From contig JAFACG010000014.1 of assembly GCA_023425645.1 (NCBI GenBank), positions 1-55,043 of the forward strand: DNA of 55,043 bases, written 5' to 3'. Of the stretch, positions 7,455 through 16,175 are shown in pieces; positions within the stretch are counted from its first letter, which is position 1, and each line of letters begins with the position of its first letter. The notes beneath the pieces were generated by a model. It did not search any database. It was not told the DNA's origin and saw only the letters and a list, made by a program, of their open reading frames with translations. A program made the translations under genes and the position numbers. Source of the stretch: Pseudomonadota bacterium (GTDB lineage: Bacteria > Pseudomonadota > Gammaproteobacteria > Burkholderiales > Burkholderiaceae_B).

Positions 7455-8588
7455 ATGCCTCAGCACTACCCTATCGACGTGTGCCAACCAACAAATGGCG
7501 CAGCCCTGCAACGTCATACGGCCTGGCAGGCCGTACCGGCCGCGTCCGCCAGCCCCGGGGCCGACCAGGCCCTGAAAGCGGAGCTGATCCGCTTGCTGGA
7601 CGAACAGGACGCCGTTCTGGTGGCCCATTACTACACGGATCCGCAGCTACAGGACCTGGCGCTGGAAACCGGCGGCTGCGTGGGCGACTCCCTGGAAATG
7701 GCGCGCTTCGGCCAGGAGCATCCGGCGCGCACCGTGGCGGTGGCCGGGGTGGGCTTCATGGCCGAATCGGCCAAGATTCTCAGCCCCGACAAGCGCGTGC
7801 TGGCAGTGCACGACCAGGCCACCTGCTCCCTGGACCTGGGCTGCGCACCCGAGGATTTCGCTCTCTTCTGCGACGCCCATCCTGACCGCGTGGCGGTGGT
7901 GTATGCCAACACCAGCGCCGCCGTGAAGGCGCGCGCCGACTGGGTGGTCACCTCCTCCATTGCGCTGGACATCGTGCGCCACCTCCATGCCCAGGGCCGC
8001 AAGATCCTGTGGGCGCCGGACCGTCACCTGGGCGCCTACATCCAGCAGCAGACCGGTGCCGACATGCTGCTGTGGCAGGGCTCCTGCCTGGTCCACGACG
8101 AATTCAAGGCGGACGCGCTGCAGGCGCTGAAGCAGGCCCATCCGCATGCCATGGTGCTGGTCCACCCGGAGTCTCCGGCCGGCGTGATCGCCCTGGCCGA
8201 TGTGGTCGGCTCCACCACCCAATTGATCAAGGCTGCCTGCCGGCATCCCGCCGACACCTTCATCGTGGCCACGGACCAGGGAATCCTGCATGCCTTGCGC
8301 CAGCAGGCGCCGGGCAAGACCTTTCTGGCCGCGCCGACCGCGGGCGAGAGCGCCGCCTGCAAAAGCTGCGCGTATTGTCCCTGGATGGCCCTGAACTCCC
8401 TGCACGCCCTGAAGGCCAGCCTGTTGCAGGGCGGCCCCGGCATACAGATAGACCCGGCCCTGGCCGCGGATGCGCGCCGTTCGCTGCAGCGCATGCTGGA
8501 TTTCGCGGCAGAGCGCCAGACCAGCTTGCGCGTGCGGGCCGACCTTGCCGAACACGCCGCCCTGTTTCAGGACGTGGGAGCCGCCTGA
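7455..8588 (+). CDS. nadA: Quinolinate synthase A
   Basis: NadA condenses iminoaspartate with dihydroxyacetone phosphate to quinolinate, using a [4Fe-4S] cluster, in de novo NAD synthesis. The 377-residue protein has [22 protein letters not shown] and [14 protein letters not shown], and three cluster Cys positions: C124 (TCSLDLGC), C211 (GSCLVHDEF) and the C302-x2-C305-x2-C308 motif ([10 protein letters not shown]). AGGAA precedes the ATG at 7455. The stop overlaps the nadB start (TGATG), so the two are translationally coupled. NadB supplies the unstable iminoaspartate, which fits the coupling. nadC is not in the window. Two palindromes lie in the promoter. Confidence 0.97.
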   Translation: MPQHYPIDVCQPTNGAALQRHTAWQAVPAASASPGADQALKAELIRLLDEQDAVLVAHYYTDPQLQDLALETGGCVGDSLEMARFGQEHPARTVAVAGVGFMAESAKILSPDKRVLAVHDQATCSLDLGCAPEDFALFCDAHPDRVAVVYANTSAAVKARADWVVTSSIALDIVRHLHAQGRKILWAPDRHLGAYIQQQTGADMLLWQGSCLVHDEFKADALQALKQAHPHAMVLVHPESPAGVIALADVVGSTTQLIKAACRHPADTFIVATDQGILHALRQQAPGKTFLAAPTAGESAACKSCAYCPWMALNSLHALKASLLQGGPGIQIDPALAADARRSLQRMLDFAAERQTSLRVRADLAEHAALFQDVGAA

Positions 8589-10060
8589 TGCAGACGCACG
8601 TACTGATCGTGGGCGCCGGCCTGGCCGGTGTGAGCCTGGCCTTGTCCCTGCCCCGGACCATGGCGGTCACCGTGCTCAGCCAGGCCCCCCTGCCCTGCGG
8701 CGCCAGCCCCCAGGCCTTGGGCGGCATCGCCGCCGTCCTGGACGCCGAGGACAGCCTGGAACAGCACGTGGACGACACCCTGGCCGCCGGCGCCTACCAT
8801 GGCGACCCGCAAGTCGTGCGCCACATCCTGCAAGCCGCGCCGCAAGCCGTGCAATGGCTGCTGGACAGGCAGGTGCCCTTTGACCGCATGCCGGACGGAC
8901 GACTGCATCTGACCCGTGAAGGCGGTCATGCGCGACGCCGCATTGCCCATGCGGCCGACGCCAGCGGCCTGGCCATCATGCAGGCCTTGCTGCGCGAGCT
9001 GGCGCAGGCCCCGCATATCCGCCTTCGCAGCCACTGCCAGGTGCTGGACTTGCGGCGCGACGAGCAAGGCAGCGTCGCCGGCGTGGACCTCTACGATCGC
9101 CGCCTGGGCACCCGCGAAACCCTCCGGGCGGACCATGTGGTGCTGGCGACGGGCGGACTGGGACGGCTTTACGCACACAGCACCAACCCCGCCGGCGCGC
9201 ATGGCGAGGGCGTGGCCCTGGCCTGGCGCGCCGGCGCCCGCATCCAGGACCTGGAATTCGTCCAGTTCCATCCGACCTGCCTGCGCGGCGACGCCGCTCC
9301 TCTGCTGCTGACCGAAGCCTTGCGCGGTGAAGGCGGCCATCTGCTGGATGCCCAAGGACGGCGCTTCATGCCCGACTACGATCATCGCGCCGAACTGGCT
9401 CCGCGTGACGTGGTGTCGCGCGCCATCGTCGAACAGATGCGCCGCGACGGGCGGGACCATGTCTGGCTGGACGTGCGCCACCTGGGCGCCGAGACCTTGC
9501 AAGCTCATTTCCCCCGCGCTCTGCAACAAGCGCTGCAGCGTCGCCTGGACCTGCGCCGCGACCTGGTTCCTGTTGCACCGGCAGCGCACTACAGCTGCGG
9601 CGGCGTATACACCGATCTGCACGGCCGCAGCTCGGCGCCCGGCCTGTACGCGGTGGGTGAAGTGGCCTGCACCGGCCTGCATGGCGCGAACCGGCTGGCC
9701 AGCAACTCCTTGCTGGAGTGCGTGGTCATGGGCCGGGCGGCGGCGCGGGCCATCGCCTCCAGCGAACAGAAAGCGCGCGCTCCCCTGACGCCCCCGCCCG
9801 CCGCCACGGGAACGGGCCCGCGGCCGCCGACCCTGCCCGCCCTGAAGGCGCTGATGCAGGAACACGTCGGCCTGCGTCGCCAGGGCGCCGGGCTGGCCCG
9901 GGCCGTGAAGACGCTGCAGGACTGGCGCGCGCTGTTGCAGGAAGGCGCGCCCACGCCCGACCGGCAGGCCATGGCGTTGCGCGTGGACACGGCCTGGCTG
10001 CTGGCACAGGCGGCGCTGGAGCGGCCTCTGAGCCTGGGCACGCATTTCCGGCTGGACTGA
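8588..10060 (+). CDS. nadB: L-aspartate oxidase
   Basis: NadB oxidises L-aspartate to iminoaspartate with FAD, the first step of de novo NAD synthesis. The 490-residue protein begins with the dinucleotide-binding fold (VLIVGAGLAGVSLAL). It then shows the family blocks GGIAAVLDAEDS, REGGHARRRIAHAADASG (substrate loop), DLEFVQFHPTCL, LLTEALRGEGG, HYSCGGVYTDLHGRS and GLHGANRLASNSLLECVV, and ends with the helical C-terminal domain. The start at 8588 overlaps the nadA stop by one base. It is slightly shorter than the E. coli protein but complete. Confidence 0.97.
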   Translation: MQTHVLIVGAGLAGVSLALSLPRTMAVTVLSQAPLPCGASPQALGGIAAVLDAEDSLEQHVDDTLAAGAYHGDPQVVRHILQAAPQAVQWLLDRQVPFDRMPDGRLHLTREGGHARRRIAHAADASGLAIMQALLRELAQAPHIRLRSHCQVLDLRRDEQGSVAGVDLYDRRLGTRETLRADHVVLATGGLGRLYAHSTNPAGAHGEGVALAWRAGARIQDLEFVQFHPTCLRGDAAPLLLTEALRGEGGHLLDAQGRRFMPDYDHRAELAPRDVVSRAIVEQMRRDGRDHVWLDVRHLGAETLQAHFPRALQQALQRRLDLRRDLVPVAPAAHYSCGGVYTDLHGRSSAPGLYAVGEVACTGLHGANRLASNSLLECVVMGRAAARAIASSEQKARAPLTPPPAATGTGPRPPTLPALKALMQEHVGLRRQGAGLARAVKTLQDWRALLQEGAPTPDRQAMALRVDTAWLLAQAALERPLSLGTHFRLD

Positions 10061-10171
10061 ATTCGCGGCCTGCTGCCGCGCCGGCAAAGCAGAAGGCGCC
10101 GCGGCGCCACCTTGGTTTACCCTGATTGCCCTTAGGGCCGGCCAGGATTAATGTAGAAATGTCATCACAGG

Positions 10172-10338
10172 CGGTATGAAAGAGACCTGTTCGCTCAGGC
10201 GCCGACGGAGCAACCACCCCGGAATCTCTCAGGCAAAAGGATCGTACCAGCCCGACAATCTGGAGAGCGGCGCAATGCGCCCACCGAAGGAGCCCGGCGC
10301 CCGGCCGGATAAACTCTCAGGTCACAGGACAGATGGGG
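10172..10338 (+). promoter_or_regulatory. Tandem glycine riboswitch
   Basis: Two glycine aptamers lie back to back. The first runs from about 10175 with AAAGAGAC...GCGCCGACGGAGCAACC and ends CTCTCAGGCAAAAGGA. The second has CTGGAGAGCGG, CACCGAAGGAGC and AAACTCTCAGGTCACAGGACAGA, ending around 10334. Both carry the conserved GCCGA/ACCGA and CTCTCAGG cores. The downstream gene starts at 10382. Glycine binding normally switches on disposal genes (gcvTHP); here the target is an amino-acid oxidase, which fits use or removal of excess glycine. Edges are approximate. Confidence 0.92.
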
Positions 10339-10381
10339 TATTGCCACCGACCGGCGGCAATTCACCTATCAGGAGCCTGCC

Positions 10382-11743
10382 ATGTCTCACATCGCCGTCA
10401 TCGGCGCCGGCATCACCGGCGTCACCACCGCTTACGCCCTCGTGCGCCAGGGTTTCCAGGTCACCGTCATCGACCGCCTGCGCTACCCCGCCATGGAAAC
10501 CTCGTTCGCCAACGGCGGCCAGCTGTCCGCCTGCAATGCCGAAGTCTGGAACAGCCGCGGCACCATCATGAAGGGGCTGAAATGGATGATGCGCAAGGAC
10601 GCCCCCCTGCTCTTCAACCCTCGCCCCAGCTGGCACAAGTACAGCTGGATGGGCCAGTTCGTGCGCGCGATCTCCGGCTACGAGCACAATACGGTGGAAA
10701 CCGTGAAGCTGGCCATCGCCGCGCGCGAGCACCTGTACCAATGGGCCGAGGACGAGCATATCGACTTCGACCTGGAAAAGCGCGGCATCCTGCACATCTA
10801 TCACACGGCCTACGGCTTTGAATCGGGCAAGCGGGTCAGCGAACTGCTCAAGCGCGGCGGGCTGGAGCGCCATACCGTAACCAACGAGGAAATCCACCAG
10901 ATCGAGCCCACCTTGCAAGGCACCTATTATGGCGGATTCTTCACGCCGTCGGACGCCACGGGCGACATCCATAAATTCACGCGCGGCCTGGCGCGCGCCT
11001 GCGAGCAGCGCGGCGTGCGCTTCCTGCAGGACACCGAGGTGCTGGGCGTGCGCTGCGGCCCGCCCCACCAGATCCAGCTGCGCACCGGCGAAGGCGCCGA
11101 AGCGCAGAACCACAGCCTGCAGGTGGACGCCCTGGTGGTGTGCGCCGGCGTGGGCAGCCGCCATCTGGCCAAGCTGCTGGGCGACTACATCAACATCTAC
11201 CCGGTCAAGGGGTATTCGATTTCCGCGTATCTGGACACGCCCGAAAGCCAGGCGGCCGCTCCCTGGGTCAGCCTGCTGGACGAGGAAGCCAAGATCGTGA
11301 CCAGCCGCTTGGGCAAGGACAGGCTTCGGGTCGCCGGCACGGCCGAATACAACGGCATGAACAAAGACATCCGGGCGGACCGCATCGCCCCGCTGGTGAA
11401 CTGGACGCGGCGCAACTTCCGCGACGCGGCCACGGACCGGGTGGTGCCCTGGGCGGGCCTGCGGCCCATGATGCCCGACATGATGCCGCGCGTGCAGGCC
11501 GGCAGCCGCCCCGGCGTCTACTACAACACCGGTCACGGACATCTGGGCTGGACGCTGTCCGCCGCCACGGCCCAGCTGATCACCGAACTGATCGTGCAGC
11601 GCCAGCGGGAAGCCGAGCCTGTTCGATCCGCCACCAGTCCGGCAGCAGCTGCTGCACCCGCCGCTGCCCGTAGCGCTCATCCAGCAGATGCACATAGCCC
11701 CGATCCTGTTCATCGCGAATCACACGGCCCGCGGCCTGTGTGA
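10382..11743 (+). CDS. DadA-like FAD-dependent amino-acid dehydrogenase
   Basis: The protein is a DAO-family flavoenzyme with MSHIAVIGAGITGVTTAYAL (FAD-binding GxGxxG), METSFANGGQLSACNAEVWN (DadA signature), and VPWAGLRPMMPDMMP plus YYNTGHGHLGWTLS near the C-terminus. Members oxidise D-alanine or other amino acids at the membrane and pass electrons to quinone. The glycine riboswitch directly upstream points to glycine or a glycine-derived amine as the physiological trigger. Residues after about 400 (RSATSPAAAAAPAAARSA...) form an Ala/Pro-rich tail of 40-50 residues beyond the family's usual end, encoded antisense to the helicase gene. The flavoenzyme class is firm; the substrate is inference. 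Confidence 0.85.
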   Translation: MSHIAVIGAGITGVTTAYALVRQGFQVTVIDRLRYPAMETSFANGGQLSACNAEVWNSRGTIMKGLKWMMRKDAPLLFNPRPSWHKYSWMGQFVRAISGYEHNTVETVKLAIAAREHLYQWAEDEHIDFDLEKRGILHIYHTAYGFESGKRVSELLKRGGLERHTVTNEEIHQIEPTLQGTYYGGFFTPSDATGDIHKFTRGLARACEQRGVRFLQDTEVLGVRCGPPHQIQLRTGEGAEAQNHSLQVDALVVCAGVGSRHLAKLLGDYINIYPVKGYSISAYLDTPESQAAAPWVSLLDEEAKIVTSRLGKDRLRVAGTAEYNGMNKDIRADRIAPLVNWTRRNFRDAATDRVVPWAGLRPMMPDMMPRVQAGSRPGVYYNTGHGHLGWTLSAATAQLITELIVQRQREAEPVRSATSPAAAAAPAAARSAHPADAHSPDPVHRESHGPRPV

Positions 11744-13865
11744 CCTTGCGCAGGCCCGGATACAAGTAGGTGTAATCGTAGGCCCGGCGTTCCCCGAACA
11801 GCCGGGCCATGACTTGCCGCACCGACTCGTTGACCTCGTTGAACTGCGGCAGCCCCAGCGTGGCGATGAACGCCCCCAGCAGGCGGCGCCCCGGCAGATC
11901 CACGCCTTCGGAAAATGCGCCGCCCAGCACCGCCAGCCCGATGCCCCGCCCCTGGGGCGTGAAGCGCGCCAGAAAGTCGGCGCGCTGCTCGTCCGTCATG
12001 GACGGCGTCTGACACCACAAGGGCAGCTCAGGTGAACGCTGCTGCAGCGCCTGGCGCACCTGGTTCAGGTAGTCGAAGCTGCTCAGAAACAGCAGGTAGT
12101 TCCCGGGCTGCTCGGCATAGGCCTGCGCCACGATGCCGCACAGGCTGTCCAGACTGGCCTCGCGATCGGCATAGCGGGTTGAAAGACCCGCATACTGGCG
12201 CACCTGCAACTGCTCGGCCTTGTAGGGCGAAGGCACCTCCAGGATGGGGCTGCGTTCGGGCACGCCCAGGAGGTCGCGGTAGAAATCCACAGGAGTCAAG
12301 GTGCCCGAAAACAGCACGACCCCGTGCGCATCGCCATAGCGCTCTTGCAGGAACGGCGCCGGCACGACATTGCGGATGCGCAGCGTGACGCCATCGCGCT
12401 CCGCCAGCACATCGAACAGGGAATGAGCGCCGAAGCGCTCCGCCAGGTCGGCAAAGAACAGAACTGAAAAATAGGCTTGCAGCAAGGGGCTGTTCTGCGG
12501 CAAAGGATGGTCGGCCACATGGCTGCCCAGGCGCGCCGCCAGCTGCTCGCATTCCTGCAGCAAGGCCGCCGGCACGCTGTCCAGGCCCATCCGGGCGGTG
12601 CCCTCTTCCGACAGGCAGTCGTCCATGGCGCGCATCAGGCGGCCGAAATGCCGTTTCAGGGCCGACGGAGCCGCCTTGCGCACGCTGCGCAGCTCCGCCT
12701 GCGACAAGTCGGCCGAATACATGCTGCGCGCCCGATCCAGCAGATTGTGCGCCTCGTCCACGGCCACGGCGCTGCGCCATTGCTGGGCCAGGGTCTGGCC
12801 GTGCAGCATGGCGGAAGTATCGAAATAGTAGTTGTAGTCGCCGACCGCCACGTCCGTCCAGCGCAGCATCTCCTGGCTCAGGTAATACGGGCAGACGGCG
12901 TGTTCACGGGCCACGGTCTGCAGGGCATCACGATCCAGCACGGCCACTTCCACGGCCTGCCGGCGCGCCGCCGGCAGGCGATCGTAAAAGCCTTGCGCCA
13001 GGGGACAGGATTCGCCATGACAGGCCTTGTCGGGGTGCACGCATTGCTTGTCCCGCGCCACCAGCTCCAGCACCCTCCAGGGCGCCGGCGCGGCGGGCGC
13101 AAGGCGCCCCAGGGCGTCCAGCGCCATCTGTCGGCCGGAATTCTTGGCCGTCAGGTAGAAAAGCTTGTCCAGGCCTGCCTCGGGCATGGCTTTCAATCCG
13201 GGAAACACCACGGCCAGCGTCTTGCCTATGCCCGTGGGCGCCTGGGCCATCAGGCAGTGGGCGTCGCGCTGCGCCCGATAGGCCGCCACCGCCAGCTCGC
13301 GCTGGCCGGCGCGAAAGCCCTCGAAAGGAAAACGCAGTTCGCGGCAGATCTGATCACGCGCCTGCCTGTGCCTCTGCTCCTGCCGCGCCCACTGCTGGTA
13401 CAGCCGGCATTGCTGCTCGAAGAATTCCTGCAACTGGGCGCGGTTGGCATACTCCGCCAGCGCCGTCTCCTTGTGCTTGTCCACGTGGTAATACACCACG
13501 CTGACGCTCAGGCCCTGCAGATCGCGCTCCCGGCACAGCATGGCGGCATACATCATGGCCTGCGCGCGGTGCAGGCGCCGATGATGTTCCGGAATGCGCT
13601 CGAATGCGCCCCGGTAGGTCTTGATCTCCTCCAGTCGCAAAGCCTGGGGATCGAAGCCGTCGGCGCGACCGCGCACCAGCAGGCCTTCGAATTCCAGCTC
13701 CAGGGGCACTTCGGCCTGATAGTGCTGCGGGCGCTGCAGCCGCACCTGTTCGTGACCTTGCATGCCCTCCCGGGCGCTGGGCGCCGGCGTGAAGCGCAAA
13801 TCCAGATCGCCGCTGCGCGCGGTGAATTCGCACAAGGCGCGCACGCCTACCGCAAGCGCGTTCAT
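11580..13865 (-). CDS. XPD/DinG-like DNA helicase with N-terminal RecB/Cas4-like nuclease motif
   Basis: The 761-residue protein has a superfamily 2 helicase of the XPD/DinG type: Walker A (APTGIGKT, 209-216), DEAH box (VDEAHN), and late motifs (LGGAFSEGVDLPG, QAAGRVIRDEQDRG). Between the first motifs lie Cys residues suited to an Fe-S cluster (KQCVHPDKACHGESCPL, AVCPYYL). The first 100 residues carry GRADGFD (D69) and EEIKTY (E80, K82), the core of a RecB/Cas4-like PD-(D/E)xK nuclease. The start ATG 13865 overlaps the end of the FAN1-type gene by four bases, so the two are coupled and probably act together in DNA repair. The last 55 codons overlap the oppositely transcribed dadA-like gene. 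Confidence 0.88.
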   Translation of the reverse strand: MNALAVGVRALCEFTARSGDLDLRFTPAPSAREGMQGHEQVRLQRPQHYQAEVPLELEFEGLLVRGRADGFDPQALRLEEIKTYRGAFERIPEHHRRLHRAQAMMYAAMLCRERDLQGLSVSVVYYHVDKHKETALAEYANRAQLQEFFEQQCRLYQQWARQEQRHRQARDQICRELRFPFEGFRAGQRELAVAAYRAQRDAHCLMAQAPTGIGKTLAVVFPGLKAMPEAGLDKLFYLTAKNSGRQMALDALGRLAPAAPAPWRVLELVARDKQCVHPDKACHGESCPLAQGFYDRLPAARRQAVEVAVLDRDALQTVAREHAVCPYYLSQEMLRWTDVAVGDYNYYFDTSAMLHGQTLAQQWRSAVAVDEAHNLLDRARSMYSADLSQAELRSVRKAAPSALKRHFGRLMRAMDDCLSEEGTARMGLDSVPAALLQECEQLAARLGSHVADHPLPQNSPLLQAYFSVLFFADLAERFGAHSLFDVLAERDGVTLRIRNVVPAPFLQERYGDAHGVVLFSGTLTPVDFYRDLLGVPERSPILEVPSPYKAEQLQVRQYAGLSTRYADREASLDSLCGIVAQAYAEQPGNYLLFLSSFDYLNQVRQALQQRSPELPLWCQTPSMTDEQRADFLARFTPQGRGIGLAVLGGAFSEGVDLPGRRLLGAFIATLGLPQFNEVNESVRQVMARLFGERRAYDYTYLYPGLRKVTQAAGRVIRDEQDRGYVHLLDERYGQRRVQQLLPDWWRIEQARLPAGAARSVR

Positions 13866-15535
13866 GCCTGCGGCTCCCGGCTGACATGACACACCCGCGC
13901 GGGAATGCCATGCTGTTCGAAATAAGCCAGCCAGCGGCGCTGGTTGTCCTGGAGGCGATCGCCCGGCCCTTTGACCTCTATCAGTTCGTACCAGCCCTGG
14001 GCGGGCAGGAAACGGATCAAGTCCGGGAGGCCGGCGCGGTTTTCGCGCCAGTCCAGCAACATGCGCCGGAACACCGCCTTCAAGTGGCGGGCGGGAATGC
14101 AGCGCAGCGCCAGCTCCAGTGCGGTTTCCCCCAGGGCCGGCCAGACCAGCAAGGGGCATTGCATGCCCATTTTCTCCCGCCAGCGCCACCGTATGCAGTC
14201 TTGGTAGGACGGGCCGTCCAGCATGGCCAAGGCCTGGTCGAACAAGTCCTGGCGCCGCGCCACGAAGTCGGGACTGCCCCAGTCGGCCGGGCTGCTCTGG
14301 TAGGGGTGGAAAAACGCCCCTGGCAGGGGTGCGAACACGGCGTCCCAGCACAAGAGGCCGAACAGGCCCGGCAGCAGCGTGTTTTCAACGTAGTGCACGG
14401 GCGCCAGGTCGGAATGAAGGTGCGCCAGGACCTGCCATTCCACGCGCTGGCCGTCCTCGGGCAGAGTCAATTGAACGAGCTGCATGCGCGCCAGCGGCCG
14501 GGTCGGCTCCGGAGCCGGTTCCAGTTCGGCCGCCTGCGGCGCCAGCCGGCGCAGGCGCGGCAGCATGCGCGCCAGCTTCTGCGCTTCGGCTTCGCTCTCG
14601 GGCTGGGCCCAGGCCTGTTGAAACAAGGGCCAGGCGGCCGCCCCGTCCTGCCGGCGCTCCAGCACCCGCAAGAGCCTGTGCCGCGCCCCCGGCCAGGTGC
14701 TGCGCCGGTACGCCTGCTCGGCCAGTTCCCACCAGGCCTGGCGTTCCGCCTCCTGGCCAAGCTGGAACACGGTCTTGTCCTGGCGCCGGCGCAACCAGTC
14801 GCTGTCCGTGACGATGTCGAGCACGGCCCGCAAGCGCTCCATCCATTGCTGCGCGTCTGGCTGCTCGGGCGCCTCCCGCAGGCTGGACAGGGTCTCGTAC
14901 AGGCGCACATCATCCAGGTGCCGGAAGGCGCGGCTGCCTTCATCCAGTACGATGGCCTCGTAGCGGTACAGGCCCAGGTCGCTGAGCACGAACTCCGACC
15001 AGTCCTGGTACTGATTGCCGAAGAACAGCAATTGCAGGCGCTGCGCCCATTGCGAGACGGCCTGCGGCAGGCGCAGCAATCCGCCGGCGGGATGAACGGC
15101 GCAGACCCATGCCGGATAAGGCCGGGCCTGCATGCCTTGCCGCGCCGCCACCCAGTCCCGGCATTCGCTCTTGCGCGCGCCCGAGGGCAAGGAACCGAAC
15201 ATCGCGCGCAACTCCGGCAGGGTATGCAGATGGAAGAGCTCGTCCAGGTCCAGTTGCGGATCGGCCTGGGCCAGGCCTGCATCGGATAGCTCCTGCACGG
15301 CCGCGGGCAGATCCGGGATTTCGGCATAGCGCAGCTTGTCCGTCCGGAACACGTCCGCCTTGCGCATGATGAGCCGTACCAGCAGCGCCTGCGCCGAAGT
15401 CGATACCTGCAGGAAGGCGTCGCCGCAGGCCAGCTGGCCGGGTTCGAGCAGGTCCAGGCTGTGCTGCCGCACCCACCGCAGAACCTGGTGGAAATTATGC
15501 AGATAGTAAAAAGGAGGAAGTTCGGGAGCGGCCAT
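13862..15535 (-). CDS. FAN1-type VRR-NUC nuclease
   Basis: This is a 557-residue bacterial FAN1 homologue, a structure-specific 5' flap nuclease family acting on interstrand crosslinks. The N-terminus (PPFYYLHNFHQVLRWVRQH) matches the family start, followed by the SAP-like part (VRLIMRKADVFRTDKLRYAE) and the helical TPR-like middle. The VRR-NUC site is at the end: GLPDLI (D505), then ELIEVKGPGD (E520, K522) and QRRWL. ATG 15535 is preferred over GTG 15571 by comparison with the family's N-terminus. Neither has a clear ribosome site. It is coupled to the helicase downstream. A MarR gene lies 40 bases upstream on the same strand. Confidence 0.9.
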   Translation of the reverse strand: MAAPELPPFYYLHNFHQVLRWVRQHSLDLLEPGQLACGDAFLQVSTSAQALLVRLIMRKADVFRTDKLRYAEIPDLPAAVQELSDAGLAQADPQLDLDELFHLHTLPELRAMFGSLPSGARKSECRDWVAARQGMQARPYPAWVCAVHPAGGLLRLPQAVSQWAQRLQLLFFGNQYQDWSEFVLSDLGLYRYEAIVLDEGSRAFRHLDDVRLYETLSSLREAPEQPDAQQWMERLRAVLDIVTDSDWLRRRQDKTVFQLGQEAERQAWWELAEQAYRRSTWPGARHRLLRVLERRQDGAAAWPLFQQAWAQPESEAEAQKLARMLPRLRRLAPQAAELEPAPEPTRPLARMQLVQLTLPEDGQRVEWQVLAHLHSDLAPVHYVENTLLPGLFGLLCWDAVFAPLPGAFFHPYQSSPADWGSPDFVARRQDLFDQALAMLDGPSYQDCIRWRWREKMGMQCPLLVWPALGETALELALRCIPARHLKAVFRRMLLDWRENRAGLPDLIRFLPAQGWYELIEVKGPGDRLQDNQRRWLAYFEQHGIPARVCHVSREPQA

Positions 15536-15575
15536 GGGCTGGACTGGGTATTTATCCAGCCATTCTAACACCGGC

Positions 15576-16091
15576 TCAGGCTGGACGCGACTCCAGATGA
15601 TGCAGCCACAGCCTCAGCAAATCGTTCAAGGACTGTCTTTGAGCCGCATCCAGCCCCGTGAGCAGGCTGTCTTCATTGGCCAGATGGTCAGCGACCACCA
15701 GGTCCACCCGTTCCAGGCCCGCGGCGCTCAGGCGCACCAGCATGCTGCGGGCGTCTTCCGGGTCGGGGATGCGTTCCACCAGGCCGCGCTTCTCCAGTCC
15801 CTGCAAGCGATGCGTCATGGTGCCCGAGCTGACCATCAACATGGAAAACAAAGTCGTGGGCGCCAGCGTATAGGGTTCGCCGGCACGCCGCAGGCTGGCC
15901 AGCACGTCGAATTCGCCCAGCTGCAGATCATGGCGGCGAAAGCACTCGGCCATTTGCTTCTGTATCAGCAAGGAGCAGCGCGTCATGCGGCCCAGCAGCG
16001 CCATGGGCAGCAAATCCGGCAGGTCCGGGCGTTGTTCGCGCCATTGATCCACGATCGCATCAACGGCGTCTCGGTGTTCGGTTCCGGTCAC
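15576..16091 (-). CDS. MarR-family transcriptional regulator
   Basis: The 171-residue protein has the winged helix of MarR proteins: LLIQKQMAECFRRHDLQLGEFDVLASL, TLAPTTLFSMLMVSSGTMTHRLQGLEKRGLVER and the wing DPEDARSMLVRLS. The start is GTG 16091 with AGAGG upstream. It is transcribed away from the EamA transporter gene, and two similar inverted repeats lie between them, so it probably represses both genes and responds to a small molecule handled by the transporter. Read-through into the FAN1-type gene 40 bases downstream is possible. Confidence 0.9.
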   Translation of the reverse strand: MTGTEHRDAVDAIVDQWREQRPDLPDLLPMALLGRMTRCSLLIQKQMAECFRRHDLQLGEFDVLASLRRAGEPYTLAPTTLFSMLMVSSGTMTHRLQGLEKRGLVERIPDPEDARSMLVRLSAAGLERVDLVVADHLANEDSLLTGLDAAQRQSLNDLLRLWLHHLESRPA

Positions 16092-16113
16092 AAATACCTC
16101 TGAGATTCTGTTT

Positions 16114-16171
16114 TATCTTGATATTAAGATATATGCGGCGTAGACTGCGAATTATCTCGACATCAAGATAA
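16114..16171. promoter_or_regulatory. Two MarR operator candidates in the divergent promoter
   Basis: Site 1 (16114-16131) is TATCTTGATATTAAGATA and site 2 (16152-16171) is TTATCTCGACATCAAGATAA. Both are versions of the inverted repeat TATCTTGA-N2-TCAAGATA, with centres about 39 bp apart. Site 2 ends only four bases before the EamA ATG, and site 1 overlaps the likely marR promoter. The MarR protein next door is the likely ligand-controlled binder. Confidence 0.7.
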
Positions 16172-16175
16172 AATC

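Noticed and set aside
8567..10087. A 506-codon frame antisense to nadB
   Set aside because: It is a shadow of nadB, whose own conserved blocks explain the sequence.
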